Source: an uncultured Oscillibacter sp.
Lineage (GTDB): Bacteria; Bacillota; Clostridia; Oscillospirales; Oscillospiraceae
Assembly: GCA_900770295.1 (NCBI GenBank)
Contig: CAAGJQ010000026.1
Span: 1-33,350 of the forward strand
DNA: 33,350 nt
Direction: 5' to 3'
Positions within the stretch are counted from its first letter, which is position 1, and each line of letters starts with the position of its first letter. The translations under genes and the position numbers were made by a program. This document shows, in pieces, positions 15,249 to 24,822 of this stretch. The notes under the pieces were generated by a model. It did not search any database and was not told where the DNA came from. It saw only the letters and a program-made list of their open reading frames with translations.

Positions 15249-16733
15249 ATGTCTTTGATTCGGGTGGATGACCTGACCTTTGCCTATCCGGGCAGCTATG
15301 ACAATGTCTATGACCGTGTGAGCTTTCAGTTCGACACGGACTGGAAGCTGGGCTTTCTGGGCCGCAACGGCCGGGGAAAGACCACCTTTCTGCGGCTGCT
15401 GATGGGACAGTATCCCCATGGCGGCAGCATCTCCCATCCGCTGCCCTGCGCGTATTTCCCCTATGAGGTGCCGGACCCGTCCCGGATGACGCTGGACATC
15501 CTCTGTGCCGTCTGCCCGGCGGCGGAGGAGTGGGAGCTTCTGCGGGAGACGGGCCTGCTGGGGGTGGACGCCGAAGCGCTGTACCGGCCCTTCGGCACCC
15601 TTTCCAACGGGGAGCGGACCAAGTGCCTGCTGGCGGCGCTGTTCTGCGGGGAGGACCGGTATCTCCTCATCGACGAGCCCACCAACCATCTGGACGCCGC
15701 CGGACGGCGGGCCGCGGCGGCGTACCTCCGGAAGAAGCGGGGCTTCCTGCTGGTGTCCCACGACCGGGATTTCCTGGACGGCTGCGTGGACCACATTCTG
15801 GCCCTGAACAGGACCGGCGTGGAGGTCCAGAGCGGCAGCTTCTCCTCCTGGTGGGAGAACAGGGAGCGGCGGGACGCCTTTGAACAGGCGAAGAACGACC
15901 GGCTGAAAGGCGAGATCCGGCGCCTGGAGCAGTCGGCGGAGGAGCGGCGGCGGAAAGCGGACGCCGTGGAGCGGGCCAAGACGGGAATTTCGTCTCAGGG
16001 CATCGTCAAGCACGGACTGCGGCCATACCTGGGGGAGAAATCCCGGAAGGGACAGCAGCAGCGGAAAAATATGGACCGCCGGGCGGACCGGGCCATTGCG
16101 GAGAAGTCCGGCCTGCTGAAGGATCTGGAAAAGACCGAGGCATTGAAGCTCCGTCCCCTGACGGCCCGGGGCCGTCTGCTGGATCTAGCGGACGTCTCTC
16201 TGTTTTACGGGGAGCGGAAGGTCTGCGGCCCGCTGACCTTCCGGCTGGAGCCGGGGGAGCGGGTGGCCTTGGATGGCGGCAACGGCAGCGGAAAGTCCAC
16301 GCTGCTGAACATGCTCCGGGGCGGGACGGAGATGAGCCATACCGGGAAAGTGACCAGGCTGTCGGGGCTGACCATCTCCTGGGTGCCCCAGGACACATCC
16401 CACCTCCGGGGCAGCCTGCGGGACTACGCCCGGGAGAGCGGCGTGGACGAGACGCTGCTGCTGGCGATTCTGCGGAAGCTGGACTTTCCCCGGGTGCAGT
16501 TTGAAAAGGACATGGCGGACTGGTCCGCCGGACAGAAGAAAAAGGCCCTCATCGCACGGAGCCTGTGCGAGAGCGCCCACTTGTATATCTGGGATGAGCC
16601 CCTGAACTACATCGATGTCTGGTCCCGGATGCAGATCGAGGAGCTGCTGCTGGAATTCCGCCCCACCATGCTGTTCGTGGAGCACGATGGGGCGTTCCGG
16701 CGGAAGATCGCCACTAAGACCGTGGAGCTGTAA
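15249..16733 (+). CDS. Lsa-type ABC-F ribosomal protection protein
   Basis: This 494-residue cytoplasmic protein has two ABC domains and no membrane segment, the ABC-F layout. Domain 1 has Walker A GRNGRGKT (38-45), signature LSNGER (118-123) and Walker B LLIDEPTNHLD (139-149). A charged linker occupies about 205-300. Domain 2 has GGNGSGKST (343-351), WSAGQKKK (425-432), LYIWDEPLNYID (445-456) and His479. The opening (FAYPG, then DWKLGFLGRNGRGKTTFLRL) resembles the Lsa/CplR group, whose members displace lincosamides, streptogramin A and pleuromutilins from ribosomes. That specificity is inferred. GGGAGG (15236-15241) selects the ATG at 15249 over the one at 15243. The leader suggests inducible control. 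Confidence 0.9.
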   Translation: MSLIRVDDLTFAYPGSYDNVYDRVSFQFDTDWKLGFLGRNGRGKTTFLRLLMGQYPHGGSISHPLPCAYFPYEVPDPSRMTLDILCAVCPAAEEWELLRETGLLGVDAEALYRPFGTLSNGERTKCLLAALFCGEDRYLLIDEPTNHLDAAGRRAAAAYLRKKRGFLLVSHDRDFLDGCVDHILALNRTGVEVQSGSFSSWWENRERRDAFEQAKNDRLKGEIRRLEQSAEERRRKADAVERAKTGISSQGIVKHGLRPYLGEKSRKGQQQRKNMDRRADRAIAEKSGLLKDLEKTEALKLRPLTARGRLLDLADVSLFYGERKVCGPLTFRLEPGERVALDGGNGSGKSTLLNMLRGGTEMSHTGKVTRLSGLTISWVPQDTSHLRGSLRDYARESGVDETLLLAILRKLDFPRVQFEKDMADWSAGQKKKALIARSLCESAHLYIWDEPLNYIDVWSRMQIEELLLEFRPTMLFVEHDGAFRRKIATKTVEL

Positions 16734-16751
16734 AAAGACAGGAGGCGGTGC

Positions 16752-17108
16752 TTACCGAATCACATTCCAGTACAGCCACAGCCCCGCCGGAAGGACGATC
16801 TGCAAGATCAGGATGAGGGGGATGCCGACGCGGAAGGAGCGGTGCAGCGTCTTGTGGTGCCACACCCGCATTCCCAGCAGCGCGCCCACGCTGCCGCCCA
16901 GAATGGACAGCAGGAACAGCGTCTTTTCCGGCACCCGGCGGGTGGACTCGTGGGTTCTCTTCCGCCTGGCCTTCCACTTGTCAATGCCGAATACAAAAAA
17001 GGTGATGAGGTTCATCACCAGCAGATAGCACCCCAGCAGGGCCCAGGGATTGCCGATAAAGGCAAAGAGCACAGTGCTGGCGGCCTCCGGCTGATACAGT
17101 TCTTTCAT
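16752..17108 (-). CDS. DUF1294 family membrane protein
   Basis: This 118-residue protein has three or four hydrophobic segments. It carries the DUF1294 core: FFVFGIDKWKARRKR (37-51), then RVPEKTLFLLSILGGSVGA and MRVWHHKT. Function of the family is unknown. AAAAGGAG about nine bases upstream supports the start. It converges with the ABC-F gene, only 18 bases apart, with no terminator visible between them. Confidence 0.85.
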   Translation of the reverse strand: MKELYQPEAASTVLFAFIGNPWALLGCYLLVMNLITFFVFGIDKWKARRKRTHESTRRVPEKTLFLLSILGGSVGALLGMRVWHHKTLHRSFRVGIPLILILQIVLPAGLWLYWNVIR

Positions 17109-17135
17109 GGCTGCGGTACTCCTTTTGGATATATG

Positions 17136-17173
17136 AAAATGGACTGGCCGGAGAATTCCGGCCAGTCCATTTT
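17136..17173. terminator. 17-bp terminator between psuG and the DUF1294 gene
   Basis: AAAATGGACTGGCCGGA (17136-17152) pairs perfectly with TCCGGCCAGTCCATTTT (17157-17173) around GAAT. The A/T ends supply a U-tract, and it lies 10 bases after the psuG stop. It probably ends psuG transcription. Confidence 0.85.
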
Positions 17174-17183
17174 AACAGAGGGA

Positions 17184-18113
<930 letters not shown>

Positions 18114-18161
18114 GATGAATTCCTCCGTTATCGATTGATTTTTCATGATGATCGGACTGGT

Positions 18162-19241
18162 TTAAAGACCCATGCGGCCTTTCAGAACTTTGGCGCACAT
18201 GGCCGGGTTGATGGTCTCCTCGCTCTCCATGGCGATGGCGGAGGCGGCCAGACCGGCCTTCGCGGTGCCCTCCAGATCCGTGCCCTGGAGATAGGCCCAG
18301 GTGATGGCGGCCATAAAGGCGTCGCCGCAGCCGGTGGTGTTCACCATTTCCGCCGGCGGCACCGGCAGATGGAGGCGGCCGTTGTGATCGGCGGCGAACA
18401 CACCGTCACCGCCCAGGGAGATGAACACCCGCCGAAGCCCCGTGGCCAGCAGCGCGTCGGCGGCGCTGTTCAGGCTGGCCTCGTCCGTGATGGAGACGCC
18501 GGAGAGCAGCTCGGCCTCGATGCGGTTGGGCTTCAGGGTGTGGAGCCTGCCCAGCACCGGCTTCAGCTTCACCGCCTTGGCCGTGGACACCGGGTCCGCG
18601 AAGATGGGTACCTGGCAGTTCTCCGCCAGCCAAACGATGCTCTCCTCGGGGATGTTGGTGTCCATGACGATGACCTGGCTGGCACTCAGCAGCTTCTGTC
18701 GGGCCGCCAGCACCCGGGGCGTCAGGTGGCGGTAGATCTCCATGTCGCTGACCGCCAGCATCATGTCGCCCCGCTCATCGTTGATGAACAGATAGGTGGA
18801 GGTCCGCCCGCCGGGGATGATGGGGGACTGGGAGATGTCGATGCCCAGCTCGCCGCAGCTGGCGGCGATCTTCTGGGCGTTCATATCGTCTCCGAACACG
18901 GTCAGCAGCCGCACGTCCACATCCAGCAGGCTCATGTTGTGGGCGATGTTCCGTCCCACGCCGCCCAGGGACATATGGACCGTGCCGGGATTGGAGTCCT
19001 GGGGGACCAGGGCCCTGGCGGGTCTGCCGCCGATGTCCATGTTCACACCGCCCACCACCGTGACATAGGGGGCCGTATGAATAATGTATCCCTTCCCGGA
19101 GATGTAGCCCTTTTTCATCAGATTGGAGATGTGCACCGCCACGGAGGACCGGGTGATGCCCGCCTTGTCCGCCAGTTCCTGCTGGGAGATCAGGGGATTT
19201 TCCTCGATCCAGTTCAGCAGCTGCCGTTCCCGCTGGGTCAT
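18162..19241 (-). CDS. psuK: HTH domain fused to PfkB-family kinase, probable pseudouridine kinase
   Basis: This 359-residue protein has an N-terminal winged helix-turn-helix (about 1-55, with SQQELADKAGITRSSVAVHI) joined to a ribokinase-fold kinase (about 58-345). Kinase signatures are SLGGVGRNIAHN (91-102) and NTTGCGDAF (301-309), with Asp307 as catalytic base. The position directly before psuG indicates phosphorylation of pseudouridine at O5'. The HTH, known in YeiI-type kinases, suggests that the enzyme may also sense substrate and regulate its own operon. AAGAGGTGG precedes the ATG. Confidence 0.88.
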   Translation of the reverse strand: MTQRERQLLNWIEENPLISQQELADKAGITRSSVAVHISNLMKKGYISGKGYIIHTAPYVTVVGGVNMDIGGRPARALVPQDSNPGTVHMSLGGVGRNIAHNMSLLDVDVRLLTVFGDDMNAQKIAASCGELGIDISQSPIIPGGRTSTYLFINDERGDMMLAVSDMEIYRHLTPRVLAARQKLLSASQVIVMDTNIPEESIVWLAENCQVPIFADPVSTAKAVKLKPVLGRLHTLKPNRIEAELLSGVSITDEASLNSAADALLATGLRRVFISLGGDGVFAADHNGRLHLPVPPAEMVNTTGCGDAFMAAITWAYLQGTDLEGTAKAGLAASAIAMESEETINPAMCAKVLKGRMGL

Positions 19242-19279
19242 GGGACCACCTCTTTCTAAGCAAAAGTTGAATAAAAATC

Positions 19280-19316
19280 AATATGTTTATATTATCGGGT
19301 TTTATACAAAAGTCAA
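19280..19316 (-). promoter_or_regulatory. psuKG promoter with overlapping inverted repeat
   Basis: On the minus strand TTGACT (complement of 19311-19316) and TAATAT (complement of 19289-19294) are 16 bases apart. AATAT-GTTT-ATATT (19280-19293) is a perfect inverted repeat over the -10 region and is a candidate operator for the HTH domain of PsuK. Confidence 0.55.
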
Positions 19317-19318
19317 CT

Positions 19319-19374
19319 GGTATTTTGGCAAAAATCCGGCTTTTCCAGTTGTGAAAAGAAGCCAAATATACCAA
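19319..19374. repeat. Imperfect inverted repeat in the psuK-LytTR divergent region
   Basis: GGTATTTTGGC near the left end is matched by GCCAAATATACC near the right end, with one insertion. The pair brackets A/T-rich DNA upstream of the psuK promoter. A regulator site is possible. Confidence 0.3.
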
Positions 19375-19409
19375 TGGTCCCCCGTCGGGCGCCGACGGTC
19401 GCAAACCGC

Positions 19410-19438
19410 TGGACGGAACAAGAAAAGCCCGGTATACT
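19410..19438 (+). promoter_or_regulatory. Promoter of the LytTR-DUF3021 operon
   Basis: TGGACG (19410-19415), a 17-base spacer and TATACT (19433-19438). A CCGTCGG/CCGACGG inverted repeat (19382-19398) lies just upstream of the -35 and could be a regulator site. Confidence 0.65.
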
Positions 19439-19460
19439 GGACACGGAGAGGAGGGAGCGT

Positions 19461-19898
19461 ATGAAAGTCGAACTGAACATTGAGCCGTCGCTGCCGGATG
19501 TGACAGTGGTCATCCAAGCTCCCGCCAGAACGGAAGAGGTGGAGCGCCTGCTGGCCCGCCTGTCTGAACAGGAAGACAGCCTGCTGGGGTTCCGTGGCAC
19601 GGAGGCGGTGACGCTGGCGCCGGAGGCAGTCCTCCGGTTCTACGGGGAGGACAAGGAGGTCCGGGCCCAGACGGCGGAGGGCGTCTACACGGTGCGGCAC
19701 CGGCTCTACGAGCTGGAGGAGCGGCTGGACCGGCGGCAGTTCGTCCGCATCTCCCACTCGGAGATCGTGAACCTGCGGCAGGTGACGGCGCTGGATCTGG
19801 GGCTGACGGGCACCATCCGCATGACCCTGTCCGGCGGCGTTGTTACATACGTCTCCCGCCGGTATGTGAAAAAAATCAGGGAGGTGCTGGGGGTATGA
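19461..19898 (+). CDS. LytTR domain DNA-binding regulator
   Basis: This 145-residue protein consists of a short N-terminal segment and a LytTR DNA-binding domain (about 48-142), with FVRISHSEIVNL (94-105) and SRRYVKKIRE (132-141). There is no receiver domain, so it is not a classical response regulator. Such stand-alone LytTR proteins are commonly paired with a DUF3021 membrane protein that controls their activity, and that partner overlaps it here by ATGA. An AGGAGGG site precedes the ATG at 19461; the upstream in-frame ATG at 19374 has none and lies before the promoter. Confidence 0.9.
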   Translation: MKVELNIEPSLPDVTVVIQAPARTEEVERLLARLSEQEDSLLGFRGTEAVTLAPEAVLRFYGEDKEVRAQTAEGVYTVRHRLYELEERLDRRQFVRISHSEIVNLRQVTALDLGLTGTIRMTLSGGVVTYVSRRYVKKIREVLGV

Positions 19899-20773
19899 AA
19901 AAGCTGTACGACCCGGAGCTGATGCGGCAGCGGCTGCTGTGGGCGCTGATCGGCGGCCTGCTGGCCATGGTGCTGGTGCCTCTGGCGATGGTCCTGCTCA
20001 ACAGCGCCATCGGGACGGGGGCGGATACCCCGGTCATCGTCCGGCAGTCTGTCCTGAACAGCACCGGCTGGCCCTGGCAGGGATTGCTGGCGGTGGAGCT
20101 GGCACTGGCCTTCGCCTTCGGCGCGTCCGTGGGATTGGCGGTGCCGCCCATGGAGGGCCCCGGCACGGCGGTGGCTCTGCGGACGGCGGCCCATCTGCTG
20201 CTCTCCTCTGTTCTGTGGGCGGGGGTGTGCGCCGTCTGCGGGTGGCCCACTGTCTGGTCCGGGCGGCTGGTCCTGCTGGGCCTGTACTGGTTCGCCTACG
20301 CCGTGGTGTGGCTGCTGCGCTATCTCTCCTGGCGGGCGGAGCTGGCGCGCATTCGGGAGGGGCTGGGCCTTGCGCCCAAGCCCGCCGCCGGGGGGATTTT
20401 CCAGTGGCGCCCCCTCCGGGCCCACCTGCTGCTGGCCGCCGTGGCGGAGCTGGCGCTGCCGCTGCTCCTGCGGTTGGCGGACGCGCCGGACGTACCGGTG
20501 CTGACGGGGATTTTCTACCCGTTTTTGATGCTGCCCTTCTTCTGCCTGTGCACCGGCTGGAGCGCGGGCCGGCGGTTCGGCGTGGCCCTGCTGTACCCTG
20601 CGGCCTGCGGTCTGCTGACAGTGCCCTGCGTGTTTCTGCTGTACGATCCCGGCGCGCTGTTCCAGGTCTGGATGGCGGCGGTCCCGGCCCTGGCCGGGAA
20701 TCTGCTGGGGGCGCTGCTGAAACGGAGGAAGGAGCGAAAGCGCGAGACGCGGCGGCCTGATTTTGAAATTTGA
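19895..20773 (+). CDS. DUF3021-type membrane protein with an additional C-terminal membrane domain
   Basis: This 292-residue protein has about eight predicted membrane segments. The first four (about 15-37, 60-82, 98-116, 123-142) fit the DUF3021 partner of LytTR regulators. After a cytoplasmic loop (about 145-170) a second set follows (about 171-193, 200-222, 227-250, 255-276). It contains YPFLMLPFFCLCTGWSAGRR and LLYPAACGLLTVPCVFLLYD, and it recalls small clostridial membrane proteins of unknown function. DUF3021 proteins are usually about half this length, so this looks like a fusion. The ATGA overlap with the LytTR gene implies coupled expression. Function is inferred only: a membrane sensor or inhibitor of the regulator. 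Confidence 0.75.
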   Translation: MKKLYDPELMRQRLLWALIGGLLAMVLVPLAMVLLNSAIGTGADTPVIVRQSVLNSTGWPWQGLLAVELALAFAFGASVGLAVPPMEGPGTAVALRTAAHLLLSSVLWAGVCAVCGWPTVWSGRLVLLGLYWFAYAVVWLLRYLSWRAELARIREGLGLAPKPAAGGIFQWRPLRAHLLLAAVAELALPLLLRLADAPDVPVLTGIFYPFLMLPFFCLCTGWSAGRRFGVALLYPAACGLLTVPCVFLLYDPGALFQVWMAAVPALAGNLLGALLKRRKERKRETRRPDFEI

Positions 20774-20787
20774 AAAAACGCGGAACC

Positions 20788-20830
20788 AAACCGCCTTCTT
20801 TGCCGACTAAACAGGCAGAGGAGGCGGTTT
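20788..20830 (+). promoter_or_regulatory. 17-bp hairpin covering the lipoprotein ribosome-binding site
   Basis: AAACCGCCTTCTTTGCC (20788-20804) pairs along its whole length, with two G-U pairs, with GGCAGAGGAGGCGGTTT (20814-20830) around a nine-base loop. The 3' arm contains the AGGAGG (20819-20824) of the gene starting at 20832. It may hide the ribosome-binding site, end upstream transcription, or both. Confidence 0.75.
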
Positions 20831-20831
20831 T

Positions 20832-21629
20832 ATGAATATGAAAAAGTGGACGCTGTTTTTGGCGGTCTATTTCTGTCTCTGCCTGCTGGCGGCCTGCGCG
20901 GCCGGCGGCAGCGGGGAGCCGGTCCCCGGCGGCACGTCCTCCGGCGAGGCGCAGACCAGCGGTGAAAGCACCCAGCCCGCATCGGTTACAACCATCTGCC
21001 GGGTGGTCTCAAACGACGGCTCGCTCCTGCTTGCGGGCATGGACGGCGACACCAATATCTACACCCTGACCCCGGAGGACGCCGCAAATCTGGCGGCCGG
21101 TACGCTGGTGGATATCTCGTTTGACGGCAGCGTCATGGAGACCTGGCCCGCGCGGTTTTCCGGCGTCACCGCCGTGGACATCCGCTCTGACGGCTTCGAT
21201 GACCTCTGCGCGCTGTACCTCCGGGTCCTGGAGGACCTGTGGGAAGTGGATTCCGGCCTGAACGGCGGCCTGACCTATATCGGCGTGGACCTGTCCCAGA
21301 CCCGGCTCTCCGAGAGCGAGCGAGCGGCGGTGGCCTGGGCCTTTGCCGGGGAGCACGGCGCGGAGCTGGTCACCGGCACCTGGGAGGAGCTGGCGGACCA
21401 GGGCTACATTGACCGGGAAAACCTGTATTGGGAGGACGGCATCCTGTTCTCCATTACAGAAAAGGAGGAACCGGTGTATTTCATGCCGGAGGGCACGGCG
21501 GCCGTCACCTTTGACGCGGAGAAGTGGCGCAGCGGCCTGGGGGCCTACTTCTTCTGCGACTGCACCTCCGCCCGGGATGATGGCGGTCACTGGGACGGAT
21601 ACACCGTGGGCAGCCAGGCGATTTCGTAA
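20832..21629 (+). CDS. Predicted lipoprotein of unknown function
   Basis: This 265-residue protein begins with a lipoprotein signal (basic start, hydrophobic core, lipobox LAAC with Cys22). A Gly/Ser/Pro/Thr-rich tether follows, then a small domain (about 54-105, ICRVVSNDGSLLLAGMDGDT onward) that looks like an OB-type beta barrel. The rest is an acidic region that I do not recognise. The ribosome-binding site is buried in the 20788-20830 hairpin, so translation may be conditional. It is followed nine bases later by a second lipoprotein. The position after the LytTR/DUF3021 pair suggests, but does not prove, a shared cell-envelope role. Confidence 0.8.
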   Translation: MNMKKWTLFLAVYFCLCLLAACAAGGSGEPVPGGTSSGEAQTSGESTQPASVTTICRVVSNDGSLLLAGMDGDTNIYTLTPEDAANLAAGTLVDISFDGSVMETWPARFSGVTAVDIRSDGFDDLCALYLRVLEDLWEVDSGLNGGLTYIGVDLSQTRLSESERAAVAWAFAGEHGAELVTGTWEELADQGYIDRENLYWEDGILFSITEKEEPVYFMPEGTAAVTFDAEKWRSGLGAYFFCDCTSARDDGGHWDGYTVGSQAIS

Positions 21630-21643
21630 AAGGGGGCATGGGG

Positions 21644-22330
21644 GTGAAACACTTATTGTTATCGGTCTCCGCGCTCCTGTGCCTGCTCCTGCTGACCGCC
21701 TGCGGGGAGGAGAGGCTGGTCATGGAGGGCTGGTATCTCCAGGCGGAGAACGGCGCCCGCTTTATCGTCACCGACGATGGAGAGCCGTTCAGGGTCAGTG
21801 ACCAGAGTAAGGGAGGAGACCTGTTTGAGGGCCTCACCAGCGGCGGACGCGTCCGGATCACCCACGGCGGCGTTGCGGAGTGCGACCCGCCCCGGACCGG
21901 GGCTTATTCCTGCAAACTGCTGGAAGAGGGGACACCGGAGGACATTCCGGCGGAGACGCTGGCGGCGCTGGAGGAACTGGGCTATACCTTTGATCTCCAC
22001 ACCCACGCCCCTGCCGCTGAACCCCTGACCGTGGAGGACCCCGTCTCCGGCTACTGCGGCAACACCGTCACCACCGTTCATCTGGACGGACAGGAATATT
22101 CCCTCTGGGGCAGCGACTCCGTGACGCTGACGGATATCCTCATCAACCTGGCCTACGACCCCGACCAGGTCTGCCGCTGCATGACGGAGTTCACCGTGGA
22201 CACGGAGTTCGGCACCGGCTGCGGCGTGAACCTGGCGGAGTCCTTTGCCCGCTGTGAGGCGGGACAGGCGGCCCTGACGGCGGCGCAGACGGAAACCATC
22301 CGGGACATTTTGGACCGGAACTGCGGCTGA
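21644..22330 (+). CDS. Predicted lipoprotein of unknown function
   Basis: Product of about 228 residues with a clean lipoprotein signal (lipobox LTAC, Cys20 counted from the GTG start). AGGGGG (21631-21636) is seven bases from the GTG at 21644 but only one base from the in-frame ATG at 21638, so the GTG is preferred; 21638 remains possible. Near the N-terminus a short segment (EGWYLQAENGARFIVTDDGE) resembles the small beta domain of the preceding lipoprotein. Several cysteines (SGYCGN, CRCM, GCGV, RCEA, NRNCG-like end) could form disulfides outside the cell. I do not recognise the C-terminal two thirds. Confidence 0.75.
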   Translation: MKHLLLSVSALLCLLLLTACGEERLVMEGWYLQAENGARFIVTDDGEPFRVSDQSKGGDLFEGLTSGGRVRITHGGVAECDPPRTGAYSCKLLEEGTPEDIPAETLAALEELGYTFDLHTHAPAAEPLTVEDPVSGYCGNTVTTVHLDGQEYSLWGSDSVTLTDILINLAYDPDQVCRCMTEFTVDTEFGTGCGVNLAESFARCEAGQAALTAAQTETIRDILDRNCG

Positions 22331-22346
22331 AATCTTTCGTTTCCTC

Positions 22347-22375
22347 TTGTAAAATGGAGTGGAATGGAGTACAAT
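22347..22375 (+). promoter_or_regulatory. Promoter of asnS
   Basis: TTGTAA (22347-22352), a 17-base spacer and TACAAT (22370-22375), about 54 bases before the asnS start. The leader is too short for a T-box. Confidence 0.7.
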
Positions 22376-22428
22376 ACCCATAATTGTGCAAACATTCCCA
22401 CCAAAAACAAGAAAACGGGTGAATTTCA

Positions 22429-23823
<1,395 letters not shown>

Positions 23824-23835
23824 TAACGGATTTTC

Positions 23836-23867
23836 AAAGGGACGGCTGTTTCCAGCCGTCCCTTTTT
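23836..23867 (+). terminator. Terminator of asnS
   Basis: AAAGGGACGGCTG and CAGCCGTCCCTTT form a 13-bp stem with a TTTC loop and continue into a T-run. Confidence 0.92.
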
Positions 23868-23899
23868 ACATCTTGAGATATGTGCTTCTGGAAAAAATG

Positions 23900-23908
23900 T
23901 GGTATGAT
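23900..23908 (+). promoter_or_regulatory. Possible extended -10 promoter of the ZIP gene
   Basis: TGG-TATGAT is an extended -10 with no good -35 at the right distance, about 40 bases before the gene. Confidence 0.4.
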
Positions 23909-23948
23909 ACCCATACACAGAGACCGGAAATTGAATGGAGGAGTGTTT

Positions 23949-24743
23949 ATGTTGCAGCGGGAGCTGTTGTATGCCGCCCTTGGCACGGGCTTTACCTGCC
24001 TTGCCACCGTGCTGGGCGCGGCCATGGTGTTCTTTTTCAAAAAGGGAATGTCCCACACCATGCAGAAGGTGTTTCTGGGATTTGCGGCGGGAGTGATGAT
24101 CGCCGCATCGGTGTGGTCCCTGCTGATCCCCGCCATGGAGATGGTGGAGGAGCGGGGACGGAGCGTCCTGCTGCCGGTGGGCGGCGGCTTTCTCCTGGGC
24201 GGCGTGTTCCTGCTGGCCCTGGACCACCTGCTGCCCCATCTGCACCTGGACAGTGACGAGGCGGAGGGCCTGCCCGCCCACTGGAAGCGGACCACGATGA
24301 TCGTGCTGGCCGTGACGCTGCACAACATCCCCGAGGGCATGGCCGTGGGCCTCAGCTTTTCCGTGGCGGCTCAGGATACCTCCTCCGGCGCCCTGACGGC
24401 GGCGCTGGCACTGGCCCTCGGCATGGGCCTGCAGAACTTCCCGGAGGGCGCGGCGGTGTCCCTGCCCATGAAATCCCAGGGAGTCCCCGCCGGGAAGGCC
24501 TTTGTCTGCGGCGCCCTCTCCGGCGTGGTGGAGCCGGTGTTCGGCCTTCTGGCGGTGCTGATCGCCGGCAGACTGACGGGGCTCATGCCCTGGGTGCTGG
24601 CCTTCGCCGCCGGCGCCATGGTCTATGTGGTGGTGGAGGAGCTGATCCCCGAGGCCCATCTGGGCGAGCACTCCCATGTGGGCACGGGCAGCGTCATGGC
24701 GGGCTTTCTGCTGATGATGCTGCTGGATACCGTCCTTGCCTGA
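23949..24743 (+). CDS. ZIP family metal transporter
   Basis: This 264-residue membrane protein has about eight hydrophobic segments. The two metal-site helices carry HNIPEG (125-130) and NFPEG (163-167), the hallmark of the ZIP family that imports zinc, iron or manganese. A histidine-rich loop (DHLLPHLHLDSDE, 92-104) lies between TM3 and TM4, as in other ZIPs, and a second His cluster is near 237-243. GGAGGAG upstream selects the ATG at 23949. It stands alone, and no metal-dependent operator was recognised, so metal specificity is open. Confidence 0.92.
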   Translation: MLQRELLYAALGTGFTCLATVLGAAMVFFFKKGMSHTMQKVFLGFAAGVMIAASVWSLLIPAMEMVEERGRSVLLPVGGGFLLGGVFLLALDHLLPHLHLDSDEAEGLPAHWKRTTMIVLAVTLHNIPEGMAVGLSFSVAAQDTSSGALTAALALALGMGLQNFPEGAAVSLPMKSQGVPAGKAFVCGALSGVVEPVFGLLAVLIAGRLTGLMPWVLAFAAGAMVYVVVEELIPEAHLGEHSHVGTGSVMAGFLLMMLLDTVLA

Positions 24744-24822
24744 AAGACTTTTTGACCAGCTCTTGTATTTCAAGTAATTTTATGGTATGATCTGTACAAG
24801 AATTTACAAGGAGGGAGCAGAC

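Noticed and set aside
22331..22428. T-box riboswitch before asnS
   Set aside because: The leader after the predicted promoter is only about 50 bases, too short for a T-box, and no conserved box is present.
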